A DNA stretch of 64,000 nucleotides from Legionella sainthelensi. Its GTDB lineage: Bacteria; Pseudomonadota; Gammaproteobacteria; Legionellales; Legionellaceae. Within the stretch, counting starts at the first letter, position 1, and the number at the start of each line of letters is the position of its first letter. The notes below the pieces were generated by a model that saw only the letters and a list, made by a program, of their open reading frames with translations, was not told the DNA's origin and searched no databases. The position numbers and the translations under genes are program-made. Shown in pieces: positions 25,866-32,774 of the stretch. The stretch covers positions 3,313,001 to 3,377,000 of the forward strand of contig NZ_LR134388.1 in the NCBI RefSeq assembly GCF_900637685.1, in the 5' to 3' direction.

Positions 25866-28022
25866 TTAACCCTTCATTTCCTGATCTTCAGAATGCCCTT
25901 TGTGTGAGTTAAGTAATCGCAGACCATTCCCAACAACAATTAAGCTCGCACCCATATCAGCAAATACTGCCATCCAAAGCGTTGCTAATCCTCCCAGAGC
26001 CAGAATAAAAAACACACCTTTGATTGCAAGAGACAAAGCAATATTCTGGCGAAGAATACGTGCCGTTTTTTTGCTTAAATCAATGTATAAAGGAAGCATG
26101 GCTAAATTATCATTCATTAACGCAACATCTGCTGTTTCTAAAGCGGTATCGGTACCCTTTCCCATCGCAAAACTAATTGTGGCTTTAGCCAAAGCAGGCG
26201 CATCATTGATGCCATCACCCACCATTCCCACCGTTCTATACTGTTCCAAAAGACGATTGATTGCCTGTAATTTTTCAGTAGGCAAGACATTCGCCTGCAC
26301 TTCATCAATCCCCACTTCCTTCGCAATAGCCTTAGCCGTTAACGCATTATCACCCGTTAACATCGTTGTTTTAAGTCCTTGTTGGTGCAACATGTCAATC
26401 GCCCATTGGCTTGTAGCACGAAGCTTATCAGCCACTGCAAAAATCGCCAAAACTACTGATGAATTACTCAAAATAACGGTCGTTTTTCCTTCTTCTTCCA
26501 AGCGTTTAAGTTCTTGCTCTACTGCTAATGAGCATACCTTATTATCTTCTGCTAATTGATGATTTCCAACATAATATAATTCTTGGCCAATAATGCCTTG
26601 CACTCCCCGGCCGGGAAGGGCAGAAAATTGCTCTACTTCGAGCAAGGACTCATCAAGTTGATTTTGCCGCCAGTATTCAACCAATGAATGAGCAACTGGG
26701 TGTTCCGAATGACTATCAAGGCTTGCAGCAAGTGCCAGGAAGTATTCTTTGGGTTGATTTTTATCGTAGGAGATAAAATCAGTCACTACTGGTTTTCCTT
26801 CAGTTAAGGTGCCTGTTTTATCTAGAGCAATTATTTTTAACTGATGACCAATTTCTAAATAGCTGCCTCCTTTGATTAGAAGACCGTGCTGTGCTGCTGA
26901 AGCCAATCCGCTGACTACCGTCACTGGTGTGGATATGACCAAAGCACAGGGACAGGCAATCACCAATAGCGTCAAAGCCTTATATATCCAATCATAAAAG
27001 GGGTAACCAAACACCAAAGGAGGGATAAGTGCAATAAAGAGTGCAATCAAGACCATAATTGGAGTGTAATATTTTGCAAACTCATCGACAAAGCGCTGCG
27101 TTGGAGCCCGTTCACTTTGAGCCTGTTCAATGGCTTTACCAATTTTCGCAAGCAATGTATCACCTGAAGCTTTACTGACCCTAACTTCAAAAGTACCGTA
27201 CTCATTTAAAGTCCCCGCAAACACATCATCACCTACTTGCTTGCTTACCGGCATGGACTCACCTGTAATCGGTGCTTGATTGACGCTACTTTGTCCCGAT
27301 ATTAATACCCCATCAAGCGGTATTCGCTCACCGGGTTTGACTTTAAAAATTGCACCAACTGCTATCCCTTCAACAGGCAAAGTCTGCCATTGACCATTAT
27401 CCATCTTAATCTGAGCCTCTTCAGGTGCAATTTGCATGAGACTGCGAATAGCAAGACGAGCCTTATCTAAAGAATAACGCTCGATTCGTTCTGCAAGCGC
27501 AAATAAAACGGTGACCATTGCAGCTTCCGGCCAGGCACCTATAATCATAGCTCCTGTAATTGCAATCAACATCAAACTATTGATATTCATGGCTTTGGTA
27601 CGCAATGCAAGCAAACCCTTTTTAAAAGTAGATGGGCCACTTAAGATAATGGCTAGCACAGCAGGAAAAATAACCCAAATTGATTGCTCTATTGCCAAAA
27701 AATAAGCAGTTAACTCAGAAAAAAGCGCTAAAAAACCTGCCACAGCAATAAATGGCCATGAGGAATCAACCCGCCTCTTCTCTTTCTTTGCTGATGAGAT
27801 ACTGCCCTGAGCGCGAACGCTCATGCCTAAGGTTTCGATTTGTTTTTGCAACACATCAATAGTAGAAAGACGATGATGCACAGTCACTTCTTCAGCAATG
27901 AAGTTAAAATCCAGCTGTTCCACTTCAGGAATCCTTTCTAGTTGCCGCCTGATTGATTGCTCTTCGGTCGGACAGTCCAATCCTGCAACAAAAAAAGTGG
28001 TTAAAGTTAGTGCCTTTGTCAT
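25866..28022 (-). CDS. cadA: Zn/Cd/Pb-translocating P1B-type ATPase (CadA/ZntA)
   Basis: This inner-membrane ATPase exports soft divalent metals. The N-terminus is a heavy-metal-associated domain with GLDCPTEEQSIRRQL (CPTEE in place of CxxC, as in many Zn/Cd pumps). The transmembrane CPC motif (IACPCALVIS), phosphorylation motif DKTGTLTEG, TGES and the hinge MVGDGINDAPALAKA are intact. I choose the ATG at 28022 with GGGGA 8 bases upstream over the 28037 reading. It is the last gene of a leftward operon after the ArsR-type regulator and a zinc-ribbon protein, and overlaps the latter by 4 bases. Confidence 0.94.
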   Translation of the reverse strand: MTKALTLTTFFVAGLDCPTEEQSIRRQLERIPEVEQLDFNFIAEEVTVHHRLSTIDVLQKQIETLGMSVRAQGSISSAKKEKRRVDSSWPFIAVAGFLALFSELTAYFLAIEQSIWVIFPAVLAIILSGPSTFKKGLLALRTKAMNINSLMLIAITGAMIIGAWPEAAMVTVLFALAERIERYSLDKARLAIRSLMQIAPEEAQIKMDNGQWQTLPVEGIAVGAIFKVKPGERIPLDGVLISGQSSVNQAPITGESMPVSKQVGDDVFAGTLNEYGTFEVRVSKASGDTLLAKIGKAIEQAQSERAPTQRFVDEFAKYYTPIMVLIALFIALIPPLVFGYPFYDWIYKALTLLVIACPCALVISTPVTVVSGLASAAQHGLLIKGGSYLEIGHQLKIIALDKTGTLTEGKPVVTDFISYDKNQPKEYFLALAASLDSHSEHPVAHSLVEYWRQNQLDESLLEVEQFSALPGRGVQGIIGQELYYVGNHQLAEDNKVCSLAVEQELKRLEEEGKTTVILSNSSVVLAIFAVADKLRATSQWAIDMLHQQGLKTTMLTGDNALTAKAIAKEVGIDEVQANVLPTEKLQAINRLLEQYRTVGMVGDGINDAPALAKATISFAMGKGTDTALETADVALMNDNLAMLPLYIDLSKKTARILRQNIALSLAIKGVFFILALGGLATLWMAVFADMGASLIVVGNGLRLLNSHKGHSEDQEMKG

Positions 28023-28213
28023 AATGAGTCCCCGCATTGACCGTAAAAACGCACGCCATATGCCAGAGAAGCTCTACAGCATGGGCAGCTCAATCCCCTT
28101 AACTCAGGATTAATTAAGTAGTTACTTTGTTGGCTTGTTTGACCTTGATGAGAATTTCTGTATCCGCCATAATCTATACCAAGAACACCAAGCAGTCGTT
28201 TTAAAAAACTCAT
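28019..28213 (-). CDS. Small zinc-ribbon-like protein, 64 aa
   Basis: The C-terminal half, LSCPCCRASLAYGVRFYGQCGDSL, resembles the CPxCG...GxRFCxxCG zinc ribbon. The third Cys of the usual four is Tyr (FYGQCG), while an extra Cys precedes (CPCC). The N-terminal half is a short amphipathic region rich in Gln, Gly and Tyr. It is translationally overlapped with cadA and follows the regulator gene by one base, so it is co-expressed with the pump. A metal-buffering or sensing role is possible but unproven. Confidence 0.65.
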   Translation of the reverse strand: MSFLKRLLGVLGIDYGGYRNSHQGQTSQQSNYLINPELRGLSCPCCRASLAYGVRFYGQCGDSL

Positions 28214-28214
28214 G

Positions 28215-28511
28215 TTAATTTTCCATCTCCTCAGTAAAGTGCTTGAGCATGTCCTCTAAAATACAACGTACATGAGCATCATAAATGCTATAGTAAATAT
28301 GTTTCCCTTCGCGATTAGCGATTAAAAGTCGAGATGAACGCAATAAGTTCAAATGATGACTGGCTAAAGGCACTGAAAGTTGCAATTGCTCTGCCAATTC
28401 TGAAACAGATTGCGGGCCTGACAAGCATACTATAAGAAGCTTTAGGCGATTAGGTTCGCCCATCAAATGTAAAATATCGCTTAAGGTAGTAATTTGGTCT
28501 TGAGTTAGCAT
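28215..28511 (-). CDS. ArsR/SmtB-family metal-responsive repressor
   Basis: This 98 to 100-aa winged-helix repressor (SVSELAEQLQLSVPLASHHLNLLRSSRLL recognition region) lacks the alpha-3 CxC arsenic/cadmium site. Its last helix has DAHVRCILEDMLKHFTEE, where Asp, His, His and Glu take the spacing of the alpha-5 Zn site of SmtB/CzrA, with Glu replacing the last His. That favours zinc or cobalt sensing and derepression of the downstream cadA-type pump. The ATG at 28511 is preferred to the TTG at 28517. First gene of the leftward operon. Confidence 0.88.
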   Translation of the reverse strand: MLTQDQITTLSDILHLMGEPNRLKLLIVCLSGPQSVSELAEQLQLSVPLASHHLNLLRSSRLLIANREGKHIYYSIYDAHVRCILEDMLKHFTEEMEN

Positions 28512-28724
28512 AGTCAATCAAATAGTTAAACAAGTATTTAACTATAGATATAGCCTGTTTATAGAAATTGTCAACGTTGAGTACGTTAATTGTTATGCTG
28601 CTGCTACGAATGTAACGAAAAGATAACTTACATCAATTCTATGCTCTCTCAAACCATTGTTGTAATTCCGAGTATAACTTAAGGAATCTAATCAACTTGA
28701 TCATCAAGTAATACAAAATAGAGT

Positions 28725-29414
28725 TTACACTATTAATGATCTAACCAAATTAACTCCACATCCAATTATCTGGGCTTGCATTTCGCCGGAACCAACACGA
28801 ACGTCTGCCCAATCTTCATTAAGTGCAATTAACTCAAACTGCTGAGCCTCTTTAGAGGCCGATAATTGCTTATACTTGCGAACAATGACTTCCTGTTCAC
28901 ACTCAATCAACGCCACTACAAAATCGCCAGGCTTATGGCTTGTTTCAGGATCTACGATAAGAACATCATTAATCCGGAATTCCGGCATCATGCTGTCATC
29001 TTTAATCTGCAGAGCAAAAGCATTTTTTCCAATACTATCACTGACAGCTGTACTGACGGGAATAAACTCAACTTTAGTATCAACATCCTCTTTGATTTTC
29101 TGGATGAATGCAGCTGGATCAATTGCTTGTTTGTAATCCAAGACAGGAATCAATGCCCCCATGCCAAGGGATTTTGTCATCTTCCCTTCACGGTTATCAG
29201 TTAAGCACATCAAATAAGAGGCAGAAACTTCCAATGCATCTGCCAACAATTTAATTTCTGTTGGGCCAGGGGTACGGTCCCCTCTTTCATAATTATTAAT
29301 ACGTGAAATTTTCAACTCACTGGTCAACTCAGCTAATGCTTTTCTCGTCAATCCTTTGGCCTTTCGTTCATTCATGATTCTTTGGCCGATTTTCTCTTTG
29401 ATGTTCATACCCAT
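28725..29414 (-). CDS. lvrR: S24-type ICE repressor (LvrR-like)
   Basis: This is a lambda CI/LexA-like regulator of about 228 aa. Residues 5-70 form an XRE helix-turn-helix (IGQRIMNERKAKGLTRKALAELTSELKISRINNYERGDRTPG). The C-terminal half is an S24 peptidase domain with the Ser of DDSMMPEF and the Lys of VIVRKYK as the catalytic dyad, so self-cleavage on RecA activation is likely. The ATG at 29408 (third codon) is an equally good start. It is divergent from lvrA, and the palindrome at 29489 lies between them. The lvrR name follows its place in the lvrRABC cluster of Legionella ICEs. Confidence 0.85.
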   Translation of the reverse strand: MGMNIKEKIGQRIMNERKAKGLTRKALAELTSELKISRINNYERGDRTPGPTEIKLLADALEVSASYLMCLTDNREGKMTKSLGMGALIPVLDYKQAIDPAAFIQKIKEDVDTKVEFIPVSTAVSDSIGKNAFALQIKDDSMMPEFRINDVLIVDPETSHKPGDFVVALIECEQEVIVRKYKQLSASKEAQQFELIALNEDWADVRVGSGEMQAQIIGCGVNLVRSLIV

Positions 29415-29488
29415 TCCACGGTTTTTGGTTAATAAATTAATCCATTTACATATTGACTATAGCTCAATATGTGTTATTTTGAGATTTA

Positions 29489-29513
29489 TTAACTACTCGT
29501 TTCGAGTAGTTAA
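29489..29513. promoter_or_regulatory. Operator palindrome, copy 2
   Basis: TTAACTACTCG-TTT-CGAGTAGTTAA is a perfect 11-bp inverted repeat with a 3-base centre. It sits 75 bases upstream of the repressor gene and 97 bases upstream of lvrA, and shares the TACTCGTTTCGAGTA core with 14471-14491. This is the most likely binding site of the divergent repressor. Confidence 0.75.
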
Positions 29514-29609
29514 GCTCGTTAAGAGCTACTTTTTATCTTAAGTTCTCAAAATGTTATCACATGTTTCATTGGGCGCTAAGACTTTTAGTTAAGGAATAAC
29601 GGATTATTT

Positions 29610-30494
29610 ATGTACTTTACAGTGAATGACAAAGAATTGGATGCGCTCTGTGGGCTTTCATATATCCAGCAAATTACCTACTTAAGAGGGATTCGACCCT
29701 ACATGGATCGCAATACTTTCGTAGTAGGGATTAAGCGACGTATTAGTTACCAATCGCTGGCTGAGGTACTTTATATTGAACCCCATCAAGGCATTACAGA
29801 ATCTGGAAGTCCTAGCCGTCAGCAAATTCGAAGAGCCGTTAAAGGGCTTGAACGCTCAGGTCTTATTGTCATTCAGTCTTTCGATAAACATCTTATTTTA
29901 AAATGTCTTTTAGCGGATATCAGTTATTGTGTCCAAAATAAACCCGGCACAAACCCGACACAGCAAGCCGACACAAAGCCGCATGCGAAACTCCCTATAA
30001 ATACAGGGTATTCTGAGGGTGTAGGAGCAAAAGCCGATACAGATGAAATCCTAAAAGCCGACACACCTCTAATAAAAGAAAATAATTATATTTATTTATT
30101 ACAACGCTTCGACCATTTCTGGCGTATGTACCCCGAGAAAAAGTCACGTGAACGTGCCTTTGAAATCTTTAAACAAATCAATCCAGATGAGCCTTTGCTG
30201 CAAAGCATGCTGCAAGCCCTGGATCAACAAATCATAACCCGTACAGCAAAAGAAGCTCATGGGGAATGGGTTCCAGCATGGAAATTTCCAGTCAACTGGT
30301 TGTCTCAAAAATGTTGGGAAGATGAAGTCAAAATCGAATTGACGCAGGAGAAACGGAATGAGAAGTGCGGCACAAATACTAAGAGCGGAGCCATTGATCC
30401 ATTCTGGAACCCAGAAACAGGAGACGCAGCAATCACCGATGAAGACGAATACAAGCAGTCAAACGTCATCAACCTGCAATGCTACCGACAGTAG
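29610..30494 (+). CDS. lvrA: LvrA: ICE core protein with winged-helix, replication-protein-like
   Basis: The 294-aa product begins with a probable winged-helix region (ISYQSLAEVLYIEP...SPSRQQIRRAVKGLERSGLIVIQ) resembling phage O-type and plasmid initiator domains. A polar Thr/Asp/Lys-rich linker follows (about 110-150), then a conserved-looking C-terminal part (FDHFWRMYPEKKSRERAFEIFKQINP...WVPAWKFPVNWLSQKCWED). The WxxYPxK pattern is known from phage replisome organisers. It is the first gene of the rightward lvrA-lvrB-csrA-trb block. The identification rests on gene order of Legionella lvr clusters; biochemical role is unproven. Confidence 0.78.
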   Translation: MYFTVNDKELDALCGLSYIQQITYLRGIRPYMDRNTFVVGIKRRISYQSLAEVLYIEPHQGITESGSPSRQQIRRAVKGLERSGLIVIQSFDKHLILKCLLADISYCVQNKPGTNPTQQADTKPHAKLPINTGYSEGVGAKADTDEILKADTPLIKENNYIYLLQRFDHFWRMYPEKKSRERAFEIFKQINPDEPLLQSMLQALDQQIITRTAKEAHGEWVPAWKFPVNWLSQKCWEDEVKIELTQEKRNEKCGTNTKSGAIDPFWNPETGDAAITDEDEYKQSNVINLQCYRQ

Positions 30495-30825
30495 AAAAAA
30501 GTGTATTGAAAACTTGTTTACCCGCTTTGCAGTTTTTTATGGGCATTTGTGGCGTAGTCAGTTCAAGAGTGATGGTTTTTTAGAGTTTGCCAAGAAGGAG
30601 TGGTTGGAGGGCTTAAGCCAATTCAATGATGAGATTTTGAATCAGGTCATTATTGATTGCCGCGATCATTGCGAAATGCCTCCTACCCTGCCGCAAATGA
30701 TTGGCTTTTGCCGGGATATTAAAAGGCGAAATGCTTTTTACGTCACGTCAAAGAAATATCAACCTGCCAGTAAAGAAGTGGTTGAAGAGAATATCAGGCA
30801 GTGCAAGGCCTATTTATTTAAATAA
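30358..30825 (+). CDS. lvrB: LvrB: ICE core protein, possible helicase-loader-like
   Basis: The ORF starts inside lvrA with 137 bases overlap in another frame; AGGAG lies about 8 bases before the ATG at 30358, supporting this start. The first 45 residues are polar and unlike a folded domain. The rest (FTRFAVFYGHLWRSQFKSDGFLEFAKKEWLEGLSQFNDEILNQVI..CRDHCEMPPTLPQMIGFCRD) resembles phage P-type replication proteins that pair with O-type initiators. It precedes the CsrA-like gene by 17 bases. lvrB naming is by position in the lvrRABC cluster. Confidence 0.75.
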   Translation: MRSAAQILRAEPLIHSGTQKQETQQSPMKTNTSSQTSSTCNATDSRKKCIENLFTRFAVFYGHLWRSQFKSDGFLEFAKKEWLEGLSQFNDEILNQVIIDCRDHCEMPPTLPQMIGFCRDIKRRNAFYVTSKKYQPASKEVVEENIRQCKAYLFK

Positions 30826-30842
30826 CTTAAAGGAGACGCATT

Positions 30843-31103
30843 ATGTTGGTTTTAACAAGAAAAGTTGGTGAATCAGTTGTTATCAGTGAGGAAGTTTACT
30901 GCACTGTAGTGGGTTATCGTGATGGTGAAGTTCGCCTTGCTTTCGATGCCCCTCAATCGATCCCTGTTCACCGTGATGAAATTCAAAGACGCATTTATCG
31001 AGAACGTCAAAAAGATCAATGGTTCAGCGACTCTCCTTCCAATAAGGAAAACATTGTTGACCGTTTAATTAGCAAATTCAAACACGGCCTGAAATCAGCT
31101 TAA
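30843..31103 (+). CDS. lvrC: CsrA-like RNA-binding regulator (LvrC/CsrT type)
   Basis: The 86-aa protein is a CsrA paralogue: MLVLTRKVGESVVISEEVYCTVVGYRDGEVRLAFDAPQSIPVHRDEIQRRIYRERQ follows the CsrA beta-strand pattern, with the RNA-contacting N-terminal LVLTR and the VHRDEI strand. A 25-residue Lys-rich tail extends beyond canonical CsrA (about 60-65 aa). Such ICE-encoded CsrA paralogues are conserved in Legionella ICEs and are reported to control element and host traits such as motility. AAAGGAG precedes the ATG. It lies directly before trbB, suggesting post-transcriptional control of transfer genes. Confidence 0.9.
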   Translation: MLVLTRKVGESVVISEEVYCTVVGYRDGEVRLAFDAPQSIPVHRDEIQRRIYRERQKDQWFSDSPSNKENIVDRLISKFKHGLKSA

Positions 31104-31123
31104 AAACATCGAGGATTATTCGT

Positions 31124-32089
31124 ATGAAAGCACAAGAAGAACAAGGGGTAACGGTTAAAGACCGCGCCCGTGAAAAGCTAAGGCGTGATTTGGGTGGCAT
31201 GATTGAACAGGCACTAAGTGATCCTAAAACCGTTGAAATCATGCTCAATGCAGATGGCAAACTTTGGCAGGAACGTCTAGGCGAAACCATGCGTTGCATA
31301 GGTAGTATCACTGACGCCCGTGCTGAATCCATTATTAAAACTGTTGCGGGCTTTCATGGTAAGGAAGTAACCCGTTTTAATCCGATACTGGAAGGTGAGC
31401 TGCCACTGGATGGATCACGTTTTGCAGGGCAGCTGCCTCCGGTGGTCTCAAAACCCACATTCGCAATTCGTAAAAAAGCCATTTCGGTTTTTACACTGGA
31501 TGACTACGTAAAATCAGAAATTATGACAGAAGCACAATGTGCGGTGATTAAAAAAGCCGTTATTGCACATCGAAACATTCTAGTCATTGGCGGCACAGGT
31601 TCTGGTAAAACTACTTTAGTGAACGCCATTATCAATGAAATGGTTCGTAGTTCGCCAGCTGAGCGTGTTTTCATCATTGAAGATACAGGTGAAATTCAAT
31701 GCGCCGCTGAGAACTGCGTTCAATATCACACCACTCTTGATGTCAATATGACCCAACTTTTAAAAACCACTCTAAGGATGCGGCCAGATCGAATCCTTGT
31801 TGGTGAAGTTCGGGGCAGTGAAGCATTGGATTTACTCGATGCCTGGAATACTGGTCATGAGGGTGGTGCTGCTACTTTGCATGCCAATAACTGCCTTTCA
31901 GGACTTCATCGTTTGAAATCACTTATTACCCGAAACCCAGCAGCCCCGACTGAAATTGAACCTTTGATTGGTGAAACGGTTCATTGTGTGGTGCATATCA
32001 CAAGAACACCGCAAGGGCGCAGAGTTGAAGAAATCATATCTGTTAAAGGCTATGAAAACGGTCATTACATCATCGAACAACTTACTTAA
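31124..32089 (+). CDS. trbB: TrbB, VirB11-family secretion ATPase
   Basis: This 321-aa hexameric ATPase powers the conjugative type IV secretion channel from the cytoplasmic face. The Walker A motif GGTGSGKTT is at about 156-164, the Asp box and Walker B region near RMRPDRILVGEVRGSEALD, and a His box GHEGGAATLHANN. It opens the trbBCDEFGHIJ(K)L series, an RP4 Tra2-like mating-pair formation operon with very short spacing throughout. Confidence 0.95.
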   Translation: MKAQEEQGVTVKDRAREKLRRDLGGMIEQALSDPKTVEIMLNADGKLWQERLGETMRCIGSITDARAESIIKTVAGFHGKEVTRFNPILEGELPLDGSRFAGQLPPVVSKPTFAIRKKAISVFTLDDYVKSEIMTEAQCAVIKKAVIAHRNILVIGGTGSGKTTLVNAIINEMVRSSPAERVFIIEDTGEIQCAAENCVQYHTTLDVNMTQLLKTTLRMRPDRILVGEVRGSEALDLLDAWNTGHEGGAATLHANNCLSGLHRLKSLITRNPAAPTEIEPLIGETVHCVVHITRTPQGRRVEEIISVKGYENGHYIIEQLT

Positions 32090-32100
32090 GGAGAATAGGT

Positions 32101-32478
32101 ATGAACCAAGCATTTAATATAAATTATCGAAGTCTATTGATAATGGGAACTATTGTTTTATTGCTTCTGTTAATAACACATCCTGCTTGTGCATCAAGCG
32201 CAGGTGGAGGTTTACCATTTGACTCCTATTTAACCAAAATACAAAAATCCATTACCGGACCATTTGCCTTTACTGCTGCGATTATTGGTTTGGTTGGCGC
32301 AGGAGCTACTCTGATTTTCGGTGGTGAAATGAATGGTTTTTTGCGAACCCTTCTCTTTATTGTATTGGTGCTTTCATTCTTAGTTGCAGCTCAAAATACC
32401 ATGACAGCAATTACAGGCAAAGGAGCCGAAATTGCTAAACCTTCCGTCTCAAAAACAGCTATGGAGACACAGCCATGA
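32101..32478 (+). CDS. trbC: TrbC, conjugative pilin precursor (VirB2-like)
   Basis: The 125-residue product has a long leader with a hydrophobic stretch ending near HPACASSAGGG, followed by two membrane-spanning segments (GPFAFTAAIIGLVGAGATLIF; LLFIVLVLSFLVAAQNTM). This is the pattern of a TrbC/VirB2 prepilin that is trimmed and, in RP4, cyclised by the TraF peptidase. traF is present downstream at 42791. The stop overlaps trbD by 4 bases. Confidence 0.9.
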   Translation: MNQAFNINYRSLLIMGTIVLLLLLITHPACASSAGGGLPFDSYLTKIQKSITGPFAFTAAIIGLVGAGATLIFGGEMNGFLRTLLFIVLVLSFLVAAQNTMTAITGKGAEIAKPSVSKTAMETQP

Positions 32479-32774
32479 GTCTTCGTAGCATTCCTATACG
32501 CAGATGTGGTAACCGCCCAAGTCTTTTTATGGGTGGTGACCGCGAGCTGGTTATGTTTTCAGGATTACTTTCAGCAATCTTAATATTCGCAGCACAAGAT
32601 TGGCTTGCCGCTATTTTTGGCTTTGCTCTTTGGTTTTTATCTTTAAAAGGTTTAAGGCTTATGGCAAAAGCCGATCCTAAAATGCGCGCCGTTTATCTGA
32701 GACAAAGAGGCTATCAGGCCTATTACCCAGCGCGTTCAACCCCTTTTCGTAATAATAAAAGGGGTTATTTATGA
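32475..32774 (+). CDS. trbD: TrbD, VirB3-like inner-membrane protein
   Basis: The 99-residue protein starts with a short basic segment (SLRSIPIRRCGNRPSLFMGGDREL), followed by two closely spaced membrane helices (VMFSGLLSAILIFAAQDWLAAIFGFALWFLSLKGLRLMA) and a basic tail. This fits TrbD/VirB3, which associates with the TrbE ATPase. It overlaps both neighbours by 4 bases. Confidence 0.9.
   Translation: MSLRSIPIRRCGNRPSLFMGGDRELVMFSGLLSAILIFAAQDWLAAIFGFALWFLSLKGLRLMAKADPKMRAVYLRQRGYQAYYPARSTPFRNNKRGYL

Noticed and set aside
25900..26559. 219-aa plus-strand ORF opposite cadA
   Set aside because: It is a shadow of the conserved P-type ATPase frame; composition is Ala/Ser/Lys-rich without domain features.
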